A stretch of 55,643 bases of DNA from Bifidobacterium breve (GTDB taxonomy: Bacteria; Actinomycetota; Acidimicrobiia; Acidimicrobiales; Acidimicrobilacustridaceae), in NCBI GenBank assembly GCA_945862505.1, contig CAMAYJ010000008.1, positions 1-55,643 of the forward strand. The letters run 5' to 3'. Below the pieces are notes generated by a model. It was not told the DNA's origin and did not search any database. It was given only the letters and a program-made list of their open reading frames with translations. This document shows positions 41,029 to 49,969 of this stretch, piece after piece (the first letter of the stretch is position 1; each line of letters opens with the position of its first letter). A program made the position numbers and the translations under genes.

Positions 41029-41931
41029 TTGTTCGTCGTGAGTTCTCTCGCTGAACGTCACGAGGAATTGCTGGCTCGTTGCACGTTCCCGCCAGCGGGC
41101 TCTCCATTGGTCTGTGGTGTGTCAGGCGGCGCTGACTCGATGGCCCTGTTGGTTTTGGCTGTCGCCGCAGGCTGTGCTGTCACGGCGGTTCATGTCGATC
41201 ACGGGTTGCGTGCTGGCTCGCATGAGGAGGCCGATCGTGTCCGATCGGTTGCCGATGATCTTGGCGCGTCGTTCCGGGCTGAATCAGTGATGGTGGATGC
41301 GGGCGCCAATCTTGAAGCTCGGGCTCGAACCGCTCGCCACGAAGTGCTGGGGCCCGACGCTGCTCTTGGTCACACTGCGGATGATCGGGCCGAAACAATG
41401 ATCGTGAATCTGTTGCGCGGTGCAGGCCCTGACGGGCTGGCCTCGATCCGCCCGGGTGTCCGTCATCCGATTTTGGATCTGCGGCGATCGGAAACAGAAC
41501 AGGTTTGTGAACGTGAGGGGATCAAACCTTTCTTTGACCCCAGTAATAACGATCCGGCGTTCGTTCGCAATCGTGTTCGGCACGAAGTACTTCCGTTGCT
41601 CGCCGAGATTGCTGGCCGCGACCCGGTTCCGATTCTCGATCGCCAGGCCGATGTGTTCGCGTCGGTTGCTGATCATTTGCGTTTCGAAGCGACTGCGCTT
41701 GACCCAACTGATGCGCGGACTCTTCGCAATGCACCCGAAGCGATTGCTCGCGTCGCTCTCCGAGAGTGGCTCCGAGAAGGCGCAGAAGAGCGACATCCGC
41801 CTGACGCAGCAACGATTGATCGCGTCATGGCCGTCGTAAAGGGCGAGGCCACCGCGACCGACGTGGGTGGAAATCGTCGCGTCGAACGAACCGCGGGTCG
41901 GTTGCGAATCGTGGCGGCACCGAAAGTCTGA
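41029..41931 (+). CDS. tilS: tRNA(Ile)-lysidine synthase
   Basis: The 297-300-residue protein shows the PP-loop CGVSGGADSMALLVLA, VHVDHGLRAGSHEEADRV, ALGHTADDRAETMIVNLLRGAGPDGLASI and FDPSNNDPAFVRNRVRHEVLP. It turns the wobble C of the CAU anticodon into lysidine so that AUA is read as Ile. GTG 41038 or TTG 41029 may be the start. The compact form lacking long C-terminal domains is usual in actinobacteria. Confidence 0.93.
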   Translation: MFVVSSLAERHEELLARCTFPPAGSPLVCGVSGGADSMALLVLAVAAGCAVTAVHVDHGLRAGSHEEADRVRSVADDLGASFRAESVMVDAGANLEARARTARHEVLGPDAALGHTADDRAETMIVNLLRGAGPDGLASIRPGVRHPILDLRRSETEQVCEREGIKPFFDPSNNDPAFVRNRVRHEVLPLLAEIAGRDPVPILDRQADVFASVADHLRFEATALDPTDARTLRNAPEAIARVALREWLREGAEERHPPDAATIDRVMAVVKGEATATDVGGNRRVERTAGRLRIVAAPKV

Positions 41932-41940
41932 GGACTGCAC

Positions 41941-41946
41941 TACATT
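41941..41946 (+). promoter_or_regulatory. -10 element TACATT of hpt, leaderless type
   Basis: It is followed by 6 nt and GTG 41953. Confidence 0.6.
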
Positions 41947-41952
41947 CGCCGC

Positions 41953-42534
41953 GTGACCCAAAGCGCGTCTGGAAATGACCACCCGCATCCCGATGTTGAT
42001 CCCCATCTGGGCCAGATCCTCGTCGGCCACGAAGCCATTCAGCAGCGCATTGTTGAATTAGGCGAAGAGATCACGGCCGATTACGCCGGCCGCGCACCGT
42101 TGCTGATTGCGGTTCTCAAAGGTGCGGTCATGTTTATGGCCGACATCGCTCGCGCAATCGCGTTACCCGTCGAACTCGACTTCATGGCGGTGTCTTCTTA
42201 CGGCACAGCAACGAAGACCAGTGGCGTGGTCCGGATCGTGAAAGATCTCGACGTCGACCTCACTGGGCGCGATGTCATCATTGTCGAGGACATCGTCGAT
42301 AGCGGTCTCACGCTGAACTACCTCCGAAAGAATTTGGCGGCGCGACATCCCGCCAGCCTCGAGGTCTGTGCCCTTCTGCTCAAAGAAGGCATGCAGAAAG
42401 TTGAACCCGATCTTCGCTACGTAGGTTTCCGACTTCCCGATGAGTTTGTCGTCGGTTATGGCCTCGATGTGGCGGAGCGCTATCGGAATCTCGACGATCT
42501 TCGGGTCTTTGTTGGCCCGGAAAGTGGTCACTGA
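41953..42534 (+). CDS. hpt: Hypoxanthine phosphoribosyltransferase
   Basis: The 193-residue protein has the PRPP loop VIIVEDIVDSGLTLNYL and LLIAVLKGAVMFMADIARAI, plus DLRYVGFRLPDEFVVGYGLD. It salvages hypoxanthine or guanine. In many actinobacteria ftsH lies next; here folE follows after 81 nt. Confidence 0.95.
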   Translation: MTQSASGNDHPHPDVDPHLGQILVGHEAIQQRIVELGEEITADYAGRAPLLIAVLKGAVMFMADIARAIALPVELDFMAVSSYGTATKTSGVVRIVKDLDVDLTGRDVIIVEDIVDSGLTLNYLRKNLAARHPASLEVCALLLKEGMQKVEPDLRYVGFRLPDEFVVGYGLDVAERYRNLDDLRVFVGPESGH

Positions 42535-42559
42535 GGTCGTTAAATCCAGTGGGAATCGG

Positions 42560-42565
42560 TACGAT
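42560..42565 (+). promoter_or_regulatory. -10 element TACGAT before folE
   Basis: It would give a leader of about 44 nt that contains the AGGAGA ribosome site. No good -35 is seen. Confidence 0.35.
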
Positions 42566-42615
42566 CCTCGCACGAATGAACGTTTCTGTTCTCGTCCCCT
42601 CACTAGGAGACCGTG

Positions 42616-43188
42616 ATGGACCCCGTTGATCTTCCCCGTATCTCAGCTGCCGTGAAAGAGATCCTCATCGCAATTGGTGAGAATCCTGACCGCGATGGCC
42701 TGCAGGACACACCCGATCGTGTTGCGCGCATGTACGCCGAGGTTTTTGCTGGTCTTCGTGATGATCCCCGCAGCCACCTTCAGGTCATGTTCGAAGCGAA
42801 TCATGACGAGATGGTCATGGTTCGCGACATCGCACTCACTTCGATGTGCGAACACCACCTGGTTCCGTTCATGGGTAAAGCCCATGTTGCCTATATCCCC
42901 GGCACCGATGGTCGGGTGACTGGTCTTTCAAAAATCGCTCGCCTTGTCGACGCCTACGCCAAACGCCCGCAGGTGCAAGAGCGTCTGACCGCGCAGATTG
43001 CCGACGAACTCGAAACCACGTTGCAACCGCGAGGCGTGCTCGTTGTCATCGAAGCAGAGCATTTGTGCATGTCGATGCGTGGAGTTCGCAAGCCTGGTTC
43101 AAGCACGGTGACCTCAGCGGTGCGTGGATTGTTCCGTGAAAGCGCTGCGACCCGAGTTGAAGCGATGCGATTCATCGCTCGCGACTAA
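42616..43188 (+). CDS. folE: GTP cyclohydrolase I
   Basis: The 190-residue protein has [18 protein letters not shown], the zinc-binding [20 protein letters not shown] and [21 protein letters not shown]. It makes dihydroneopterin triphosphate, the first step of folate synthesis. ATG 42616 follows AGGAGA; a GTG at 42613 is also possible. It begins a fol gene block where folP follows after 2 nt. Confidence 0.96.
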   Translation: MDPVDLPRISAAVKEILIAIGENPDRDGLQDTPDRVARMYAEVFAGLRDDPRSHLQVMFEANHDEMVMVRDIALTSMCEHHLVPFMGKAHVAYIPGTDGRVTGLSKIARLVDAYAKRPQVQERLTAQIADELETTLQPRGVLVVIEAEHLCMSMRGVRKPGSSTVTSAVRGLFRESAATRVEAMRFIARD

Positions 43189-43190
43189 AC

Positions 43191-44012
43191 GTGGCCGACG
43201 TCAAACCTCGGCTCGGAGTCGGAACTCCGACATCAATCCCATTGGTCATGGGGATTGTCAACGTCACCCCCGATTCATTTAGTGATGGTGGGAAGTTTCT
43301 CGACCCCGAAGTCGCAATTGCACATGGCCTGACGCTGGTCGATGAAGGCGCCTCAGTCCTTGACATAGGTGGAGAGTCAACTCGTCCCGGTGCTGCTCCA
43401 GTCGATATCGAAACGGAACTCGCTCGAGTCATTCCGGTGATCGAAGGTCTCGCCGGTCGTTGTCGAATCAGTATCGATACCCGCAAAGCCGAGGTGGCAA
43501 AGGCTGCGGTGGCTGCCGGAGCGACGCTCATCAACGATGTGTCGGCATCACTTTGGCCCGTTGCGGCGGAACTAGGTGTGGGGTGGATCGCCATGCATAT
43601 GCAGGGCGAGCCGGGCACTATGCAGGCCGATCCTCACTACGACGACGTCGTTGCCGAGGTGTGTGCGTTCCTTCGCGAGCGCGCAATGGCTGCTTCAGAG
43701 GCCGGAGTAAAAGAAATTTGGGTCGATCCTGGGTTTGGGTTTGGGAAGACCGATTCGCACAATCTGGCCCTGCTCGCGCACCTCGATCGCATCGTTGAAA
43801 TGGGTTGGCCGGTTGTCGTAGGGACAAGCAGAAAAGCCATGCTGGGAAGGCTCCTTGCGACATCTGACGGTTCCAACGAACTGGTTCCAGCCGACGATCG
43901 TCTTGCCGGATCGATCGCGACGGAAGTCTGGGCCATGCACGCCGGAGCGAGCATGATTCGCGCTCACGACGTCAGAAGCGCCATCCAAGCGGCCAAAGTC
44001 GTGGCAGCATGA
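43191..44012 (+). CDS. folP: Dihydropteroate synthase
   Basis: GTG 43191 gives 273 residues: MGIVNVTPDSFSDGGKF, VLDIGGESTRPGAAPV, TLINDVSA and DPGFGFGKTDSHN are the pterin- and pABA-binding segments of the TIM barrel. It joins pABA to the pterin diphosphate. Its stop overlaps the start of the phosphatase-like gene (ATGA), so the latter is coupled to folate synthesis. Confidence 0.95.
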   Translation: MADVKPRLGVGTPTSIPLVMGIVNVTPDSFSDGGKFLDPEVAIAHGLTLVDEGASVLDIGGESTRPGAAPVDIETELARVIPVIEGLAGRCRISIDTRKAEVAKAAVAAGATLINDVSASLWPVAAELGVGWIAMHMQGEPGTMQADPHYDDVVAEVCAFLRERAMAASEAGVKEIWVDPGFGFGKTDSHNLALLAHLDRIVEMGWPVVVGTSRKAMLGRLLATSDGSNELVPADDRLAGSIATEVWAMHAGASMIRAHDVRSAIQAAKVVAA

Positions 44013-44527
44013 ACGCCGTGGCCAGTAAAGGGAAATGGGCGCAGGGAATCCGACCCCGCAACTTTCATTGGGTGATCGCTGAGCGACTCGCCCTCTGTGA
44101 GCGACCCGGTGGCTATGGAGCGAATCATCGAAAGGTTCGCCGCCAAGAGGAAATCATCTGGGTCCGTGAACAGGGATTCACCTGTGTGATCTCGACGATC
44201 ACGGCTCCCCTCAATCTCCACAACTACGACGAACTTGGTGTCACTTGGCGCCACCGCCCCGTCCCCGAAGATGATCTCGGTCTTTTCGAATCGGCATTCT
44301 TCGCGGAATTGCGAACCCTGCTCGAGCGCGGTGAACGGATCCTCATCCACGCCGAAGAACTCAGCGATCGCGTGTGTGGTCTGATCGCCGGGTACTTGCT
44401 CTGGAACGGCCTAGTCGAGAGCCCGCCGCGTGTTGTTACCGTGATCGAACAGTTGACGCAGCGCCAACTCGGCCCCATTGGTCGTGAGTTGGTTGCCATT
44501 TCACTGACGATCCCCCCGCCTGCCTGA
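44009..44527 (+). CDS. Catalytically dead dual-specificity phosphatase-like protein
   Basis: The 172-residue protein shows the order of a dual-specificity phosphatase: HWVIAERLALCERPGG, EEIIWVREQGFTCVIST, the late GVTWRHRPVPEDD, and then ILIHAEELSDRVCGLIAGYL. The last block fits H-C-x5-R followed by the P-loop helix, but the catalytic Cys is Ala (H-A-EELSD-R). A pseudo-enzyme that binds phosphorylated ligands or partners is thus likely. It is fused in translation with folP (ATGA) and lies 16 nt before folB. Not known to me as part of any folate operon. Confidence 0.7.
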   Translation: MNAVASKGKWAQGIRPRNFHWVIAERLALCERPGGYGANHRKVRRQEEIIWVREQGFTCVISTITAPLNLHNYDELGVTWRHRPVPEDDLGLFESAFFAELRTLLERGERILIHAEELSDRVCGLIAGYLLWNGLVESPPRVVTVIEQLTQRQLGPIGRELVAISLTIPPPA

Positions 44528-44543
44528 ACCGGAGCGCTGCCCA

Positions 44544-44909
44544 ATGGCCCCGACTGATCGAATTGAACTTCGCCAACTTGTGGTGACCGGTATTTGTGGC
44601 GCGCTTCCTGAAGAGCGTGAACGGGCGCAGCCACTTGAAGTCGACCTCGACGTCGTTGCTGACCTTTCTGTGGCGGGTACATCAGACAATCTTGCTGACA
44701 CGCTTGATTACGGAGCTATCACTGCATCAGTCGAGAGCGTGATTCTCAACGGCACCCCGCAGTTACTTGAACACCTCGCCCAGAACATTGCCGATGCAGT
44801 GCTCACCGATCCTCGAGCATTGTCCGTCACAGTTTCTGTGCGGAAGTTGCGCCCACCAGTGCCGCAGGCCCTGGCCACTTCGGGCGTCACCATCACTCGG
44901 GGACGCTGA
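44544..44909 (+). CDS. folB: Dihydroneopterin aldolase
   Basis: The 121-residue protein matches FolB: IELRQLVVTGICGALPEERERAQPLEVDLDVVAD, TLDYGAITASVES and VRKLRPPVPQALATSGVTITR. It cleaves dihydroneopterin to the hydroxymethyl pterin used by FolK. The folK ATG directly follows its stop codon. Confidence 0.94.
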   Translation: MAPTDRIELRQLVVTGICGALPEERERAQPLEVDLDVVADLSVAGTSDNLADTLDYGAITASVESVILNGTPQLLEHLAQNIADAVLTDPRALSVTVSVRKLRPPVPQALATSGVTITRGR

Positions 44910-45374
44910 ATGTCACGTGCCTTCTTGAGCCTCGGCTCAAACATCGGTGATTCGTGGTCGCTTTTGCGTGAAGCGGTGAATTCACTCGATTCAGTTGTTG
45001 CGGTGTCACCGGTCTATCGCACCGATCCCGTGGGCGGACCAGAGCAAGATCCATTTCTTAACATCGTGATTGAACTCGACACCGATTTGAGTGCACGCGA
45101 ATTGTTGGGCGTTTGTCATCGTCTCGAATCGGCGGCAAACCGGGTGCGCACCATTCGGTGGGGCCCGCGCACGCTCGATGTCGACATCATCTGGATCGAA
45201 GGCGTCACAATTTCCGAACCCGATCTCGAGGTTCCTCATCCGCGCATGCAATCGCGTCGTTTCGTAATGGCGCCGCTTGCCGATCTTGCTCCTGATGTAG
45301 CCGGACCTGATTGGGCCGATCGGGCCGAGGGTCACGTGCATCGCGTTGGACCAATCGACGCCGAACCAGGATGA
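44910..45374 (+). CDS. folK: HPPK, 6-hydroxymethyl-dihydropterin pyrophosphokinase
   Basis: The 154-residue protein has FLSLGSNIGDSWSLLREAVN, SPVYRTDPVGGPEQDPFLN, the ATP loop RWGPRTLDVDIIWI and VPHPRMQSRRFVMAPLADLAP. It activates the pterin with pyrophosphate for FolP. Its stop overlaps the DUF2520 gene start (ATGA). Confidence 0.95.
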   Translation: MSRAFLSLGSNIGDSWSLLREAVNSLDSVVAVSPVYRTDPVGGPEQDPFLNIVIELDTDLSARELLGVCHRLESAANRVRTIRWGPRTLDVDIIWIEGVTISEPDLEVPHPRMQSRRFVMAPLADLAPDVAGPDWADRAEGHVHRVGPIDAEPG

Positions 45375-46156
45375 CCACGAACAGTTCGGTCCGAATCATT
45401 GGGCCGGGCCGTGCGGGTGGAGCGCTGGCAATTGCTTTGGCACGGGTTGGATGGACGGTGGTTGCTCCCGTTCAACGCGGTGAGTCGCTGTCGGCGGCAG
45501 CAAGCGGGGTTGATCTTTTGGTCATTGCGACTCCCGACGGCGTCATCGCCGATATCGCACGCGAGATCACGCCCGATCCAACAACCGTTGTTGTCCATCT
45601 TTCTGGCGCCCTTGGCCTTGAAGCGTTAGCAACACATCCGCAACGTGCATCACTGCACCCGCTGACGTCAATGCCCACTCCGGAAGCCGGAGCCGAACGA
45701 TTAGTAGGCGGGGCATGGTTCGCTATCGATGCGAATACAGTTGCCGCGCAGACGTGCATGGAATCGCTTGTCTCGTCACTCGCCGGTCGATCATTTGTTG
45801 TTGACGATGAACATCGAGTTGCGTACCACGCGGCTGCAGCAATTGCATCGAATCACGTTGTCGCCCTACTTGGTTCCGCGGAACGTGTAGCCCGTTCTGC
45901 TGGCGTACCGATCGAGGCGTATTTAGAACTCGTTCGTGCGACGATCGACAACATCGAAGATCTTGGGATCATTGATGCGTTGACGGGTCCCGTGGCACGT
46001 GGCGACTGGGAAACTGTTGCTAGGCATCGAGATGCGATCGACCCTTCCGAACTTGCGTTGTACGACGCATTGGTGGACGCCGCTCGTCGCGTGGTGGACT
46101 CGCGCCAATCAACGAGCGATGAATCGACGCCACCAATTCCTGGAACGGAAAACTGA
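45371..46156 (+). CDS. DUF2520 Rossmann-fold protein
   Basis: ATG 45371 overlaps the folK stop and gives 261 residues. An NADP-type fold begins with VRIIGPGRAGGALAIALARVGW and DLLVIATPDGVIADIA; the DUF2520 helical domain has FAIDANT, AYHAAAAIASNHVVALL and GPVARGDWETVARH. The family resembles pyrroline-carboxylate or ketopantoate reductases but its reaction is unclear. Position before panC suggests the ketopantoate reductase step of pantothenate synthesis. Confidence 0.85.
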   Translation: MTTNSSVRIIGPGRAGGALAIALARVGWTVVAPVQRGESLSAAASGVDLLVIATPDGVIADIAREITPDPTTVVVHLSGALGLEALATHPQRASLHPLTSMPTPEAGAERLVGGAWFAIDANTVAAQTCMESLVSSLAGRSFVVDDEHRVAYHAAAAIASNHVVALLGSAERVARSAGVPIEAYLELVRATIDNIEDLGIIDALTGPVARGDWETVARHRDAIDPSELALYDALVDAARRVVDSRQSTSDESTPPIPGTEN

Positions 46157-47010
46157 TGCAGGTCCTTTCCACAAAATCAGAGTTTCGCGAGCACCTCGAA
46201 ACGGTGCGCGCTCTCGGGCGTACGGTTGGATTGGTGCCAACCATGGGCGCACTGCATGAAGGGCACTTATCGCTCCTTCGTGCTGCCGCAAACGATTGCG
46301 ACGTCGTCGCGCTCACGATTTTTGTCAACCCGCTGCAGTTCGGTGCAGGTGAAGACCTCGATGCCTACCCGCGTCCGCTTGAGCGCGATCTCGAACTCGC
46401 CGAAGCGGCCGGAGCCGATGTTGTCTTCACGCCAACGACCAGCGAGATGTATCCCGAACCGACGCTTACGAACGTTCATGTCGATCGGCTTACTTCCTCA
46501 ATGGAAGGAGCGAGTCGTCCCACGCACTTCGATGGTGTCACCACCGTCGTCACGAAGTTGTTCAACATCGCCGGTCCTTGTCGGGCGTATTTCGGCGAGA
46601 AGGACTTTCAGCAGCTCGCAGTCGTTCGCCGAATGGCGGCCGATCTTGATCAGCCGGTGGAAATCGTGGGTTGTCCCATCGTGCGCGAAACCGATGGCCT
46701 AGCCATGTCGAGTCGGAATGTTTACCTGTCGTCAACCGAACGCGAAGCGGCAACGGTCATCAGCCGAGCGCTTCGTGCCGGGGCCGCCATGATCGAAGCG
46801 GGGGAGAGTGATCCGTCGGTTATCGAAGCACATATGGCCTCAATCATCGAAGCCGAACCGCTTGCCGCCCTCGATTACGCCGCCGTGGTGAATCCCGAGT
46901 CATTGCTCACTCCCGATCGATTGGTGAGTGGAACCACGGTGCGGTTGTTGACGGTGGCGCAGGTCGGAACGCCACGATTACTCGACAACCTGGGTGTCGA
47001 CGTACCGTAG
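46156..47010 (+). CDS. panC: Pantothenate synthetase
   Basis: The 284-residue protein has [21 protein letters not shown] (HxGH ATP motif), [26 protein letters not shown] and [12 protein letters not shown] (KMSKS-like). It joins pantoate and beta-alanine. Start and preceding stop overlap (TGATG). panD, which makes beta-alanine, follows after 53 nt. Confidence 0.96.
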   Translation: MQVLSTKSEFREHLETVRALGRTVGLVPTMGALHEGHLSLLRAAANDCDVVALTIFVNPLQFGAGEDLDAYPRPLERDLELAEAAGADVVFTPTTSEMYPEPTLTNVHVDRLTSSMEGASRPTHFDGVTTVVTKLFNIAGPCRAYFGEKDFQQLAVVRRMAADLDQPVEIVGCPIVRETDGLAMSSRNVYLSSTEREAATVISRALRAGAAMIEAGESDPSVIEAHMASIIEAEPLAALDYAAVVNPESLLTPDRLVSGTTVRLLTVAQVGTPRLLDNLGVDVP

Positions 47011-47063
47011 GAAGCCTTACCCGCACGGTGACCGCACGCGGCGCCAAGCTGAAGGAGAAGACG

Positions 47064-47462
47064 ATGCATCGTCGAATGATGAAATCAAAGATCCATCGCG
47101 CTTGTATTACTGACGCCAATCTCCATTACGTGGGTTCCATCACGCTCGATACGGAATTGATGGAGCGGGCTGACATTCGCGAATGGGAGCAGGTGCAGGT
47201 CGTAGATATCGATAACGGTGCTCGGTTCGAGACCTACGCGATCCCTGGTGGTCCGGGCACGGTATGTCTCAACGGCGCCGCAGCACGTTTAGTACAGCCT
47301 GGTGACCGCATCATCGTGATCACCTACGCCGACTATGACGAGACCGAACTCGAGGACTACGTCCCTCGTGTTGTGCATGTCGACGGCGCCAACCGCATCA
47401 TTGATGAATTCGAGGCCGTGACCATCGCTGCTCAAGAATTTCCTGTTCGATTCCGAGCCTGA
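47064..47462 (+). CDS. panD: Aspartate 1-decarboxylase
   Basis: ATG 47064 is preceded by GAAGGAGAAG and gives 132 residues. It self-cleaves at Gly-Ser in [10 protein letters not shown] (Ser25 becomes the pyruvoyl group); [16 protein letters not shown] and [22 protein letters not shown] are typical. It produces beta-alanine from aspartate. A longer reading from 47028 has no support. Confidence 0.96.
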   Translation: MHRRMMKSKIHRACITDANLHYVGSITLDTELMERADIREWEQVQVVDIDNGARFETYAIPGGPGTVCLNGAAARLVQPGDRIIVITYADYDETELEDYVPRVVHVDGANRIIDEFEAVTIAAQEFPVRFRA

Positions 47463-47490
47463 CCCAGTTCTTCGGTCAGACTGCAGACCT

Positions 47491-49053
47491 GTGACTGCCG
47501 AGCTCGATCTTCTTGTTGTCGGTTCTGGCGTTGCCGGACTTTCGGCCGCTGTGCGAGCCGCGGCCCGGGACGGTGTTCGCGTCGGTGTGCTCACCAAGGG
47601 TCCGCTTGAGCAGTCGACGACCAGATGGGCTCAAGGTGGTGTGGCTGCTGTTCTTGGTGGCGATCCCGATTCCACCGATCTGCATCTTGCTGACACGCTC
47701 GCTGCCGGGGCTGGGCTTTGTGATGTTGATGCGGTGCGCATCCTCGTTGAAGAAGGTCCAGTTCGGGTTCGTGATCTGGTTTCACTCGGGGCACGATTCG
47801 ATCGCGACGCGGAAGGTCAGTTCGAATTAGCCCGCGAAGGTGGTCACTCACTGCCGCGAATTGTTCACGCCGGTGGTGTTGCTACTGGGGCCGAAATCGA
47901 ACGAGCGCTGGTCGTTGCTGTGCGAAGTGAAGCAACGGAAATTCATGAGCATGCATTTGCTCTCAACCTTGTGGTTGAAAACGGTCGATGCGTTGGTGTT
48001 CGTGCGGCGCTAGCCGATGGAACCGTTGGCGTTGTTCGCGCCAGAAATGTTTTGCTGGCATCAGGCGGAGCCGGGCAGATCTTTTCTGTGACGACGAATC
48101 CACTTGAGGCGACGGGTGACGGCATCGCTATGGCGCTGCGCGCTGGTGCTGCGGTAGCCGATGTCGAGTTTGTGCAGTTCCATCCGACAGCGCTTCACCA
48201 TGAGCGCATGCCACGCCCTTTACTCTCTGAAGCATTGCGTGGCCACGGCGGCCTCATTCGTGACATTAATGGCGAGCGATTCGTCGATGAAATGCTCCCG
48301 CGTGATCAGGTGAGTCGAGCGATGGTTCGCCGCATGATCGAACTTCATACCGATCACTGCTTGCTTGATGTGACTGGTCTTGAACAATTCGATGTTCGAT
48401 TTCCGACCATCGCCGCGATGCTTTCCGGACTCAAGTTCGATCCGTCACAAGATCTTCTTCCGATTGCTCCAGCAGCGCATTACCTGTGCGGTGGCGTTCT
48501 CACCGATCTCAACGGCGCGACGAGCATTCCGGGTCTGTGGGCTGCTGGTGAAGTTGCGTGTTCAGGTGTGCACGGCGCGAATCGACTGGCCTCAAACTCA
48601 TTACTCGAGGGAATGGTGTTTGGGGCTCGCGTTGTTGAAGCCATTGAACTGGGTATCGATGCTCCGGAACTGACGGGCGCTATGCGCGCGCTTGATGGCG
48701 ATGGCGGCCGTCGCATTGAGGGATGGTGCGCGCCTGAGTCATTGTCTTCAACGGTCGAAGGCAATGCCGACGCACTTGCGACTGCCCGTGATGACATGCA
48801 ATGGGCAATGACTGTTGGCGCCGGAGTCGTGCGAGATTCAAGTTCGCTCACAGCGACGGCGACAAAGGTCGAGCATGCCCGCACTCTTGCCAATGCCACT
48901 GGTGTCGCCGCGTGGGAACTGGCAAACCTGACCGCAGTGGCCACCGCTCTCCTCGTTGCGGCTGAAGCTCGCACGGAAAGTCGTGGTGCGCATACCCGTG
49001 ACGATTACCCGTCACTGGACCCGAATTTGGCTCTGCGATTGGTGATCGTCTGA
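47491..49053 (+). CDS. nadB: L-aspartate oxidase
   Basis: GTG 47491 gives 520 residues of the FAD fumarate-reductase family: LLVVGSGVAGLSAAVRAA, TTRWAQGGVAAVLGGDPDST, FEFVQFHPTA-type (DVEFVQFHPTAL), RGHGGLIRDINGERFVDE and GLWAAGEVACSGVHGANRLASNSLLE. It oxidises aspartate to iminoaspartate for NAD synthesis. The usual partner nadA is not between it and nadC. Confidence 0.95.
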   Translation: MTAELDLLVVGSGVAGLSAAVRAAARDGVRVGVLTKGPLEQSTTRWAQGGVAAVLGGDPDSTDLHLADTLAAGAGLCDVDAVRILVEEGPVRVRDLVSLGARFDRDAEGQFELAREGGHSLPRIVHAGGVATGAEIERALVVAVRSEATEIHEHAFALNLVVENGRCVGVRAALADGTVGVVRARNVLLASGGAGQIFSVTTNPLEATGDGIAMALRAGAAVADVEFVQFHPTALHHERMPRPLLSEALRGHGGLIRDINGERFVDEMLPRDQVSRAMVRRMIELHTDHCLLDVTGLEQFDVRFPTIAAMLSGLKFDPSQDLLPIAPAAHYLCGGVLTDLNGATSIPGLWAAGEVACSGVHGANRLASNSLLEGMVFGARVVEAIELGIDAPELTGAMRALDGDGGRRIEGWCAPESLSSTVEGNADALATARDDMQWAMTVGAGVVRDSSSLTATATKVEHARTLANATGVAAWELANLTAVATALLVAAEARTESRGAHTRDDYPSLDPNLALRLVIV

Positions 49054-49094
49054 CCGGTTCGCTCTGGTCGGGCTCGGCAGGGCAGGCTTTCGGA

Positions 49095-49955
49095 ATGTCA
49101 GATCTGCTTCAGCCGCCCCGAGTCGTTGTTGTCGACGCGGTCGAACGTGCCCTTGCCGAGGATCTCACGCCCCTCGGTGACCTCACTTCTGCACTCCTTC
49201 CCCAAGATTTGGTTGCCACCGCGCGCTTCGTCGCTCGCAGCAATGGCGTGATTGCTGGTCGGCTTTGTGCGGCGGAAACATTCGCGCAGGTTGATCCAAC
49301 CGTGGTTCTCCAATGGTCAGTCACTGATGGTGACATCGTGAGCCCTGGTTCAGTGATTGCAGCGGCAACTGGTCGGTTGGCTTCGATCCTGACAGCGGAA
49401 CGAACAGCACTGAACTTTCTCGGACACCTTTCGGGCATTGCGACACGAACAAGCGAGTACGTCGCTGAAGCAGCAAAAGGCGGCAGCGCGTATGTGTGGG
49501 ATACACGAAAGACCACGCCTGGATTGCGAGTTCTCGAGAAGGCTGCAGTTCGCGCCGGAGGGGGACGTAACCATCGCGGCAATCTCTCCGACTGGATCCT
49601 TCTGAAAGATAACCACATCGCGTTGTTTGGCATCACCGATGCAGTTGCCCGTTCTCGTTCGATGTGGCCAGCACGAACCGTTCATGTTGAATGCGACACG
49701 ATTGAGCAAGTTCACGAAGCACTCGGGGCGGGCGCAGACGCATTGTTGCTCGACAACATGACGACTGACATGATCCGTGAATGTGTGGCAGTCGCTTCTG
49801 CTTCGCATCGCCGTCCGTTGCTCGAAGCGTCGGGCGGGATCACTCTTGAAACGATCGCGTCGTACAGCGCCGCGGGTGTCGATTGCATTTCGGTGGGTGG
49901 ACTTACGAATTCTGCTGCGGTGCTCGACATTGGACTCGACATCGACCCGGCATGA
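49095..49955 (+). CDS. nadC: Nicotinate-nucleotide pyrophosphorylase (carboxylating)
   Basis: The 286-residue protein has EDLTPLGDLTSALLP, TAERTALNFLGHLSGIATRT, WDTRKTTPGLRVLEKAAVRAGGGRNHR and LLKDNHIAL. It turns quinolinate into nicotinate mononucleotide. Its stop overlaps an ATG of the next frame (ATGA), placing coaX in the same operon. Confidence 0.96.
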   Translation: MSDLLQPPRVVVVDAVERALAEDLTPLGDLTSALLPQDLVATARFVARSNGVIAGRLCAAETFAQVDPTVVLQWSVTDGDIVSPGSVIAAATGRLASILTAERTALNFLGHLSGIATRTSEYVAEAAKGGSAYVWDTRKTTPGLRVLEKAAVRAGGGRNHRGNLSDWILLKDNHIALFGITDAVARSRSMWPARTVHVECDTIEQVHEALGAGADALLLDNMTTDMIRECVAVASASHRRPLLEASGGITLETIASYSAAGVDCISVGGLTNSAAVLDIGLDIDPA

Positions 49956-49969
49956 CGGAGGAACAACGG

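Noticed and set aside
47459-47479. CTGACC-N9-GGTCAG repeat at the panD stop
   Set aside because: Six bases per arm with no T tract in a tight gene array; likely chance.
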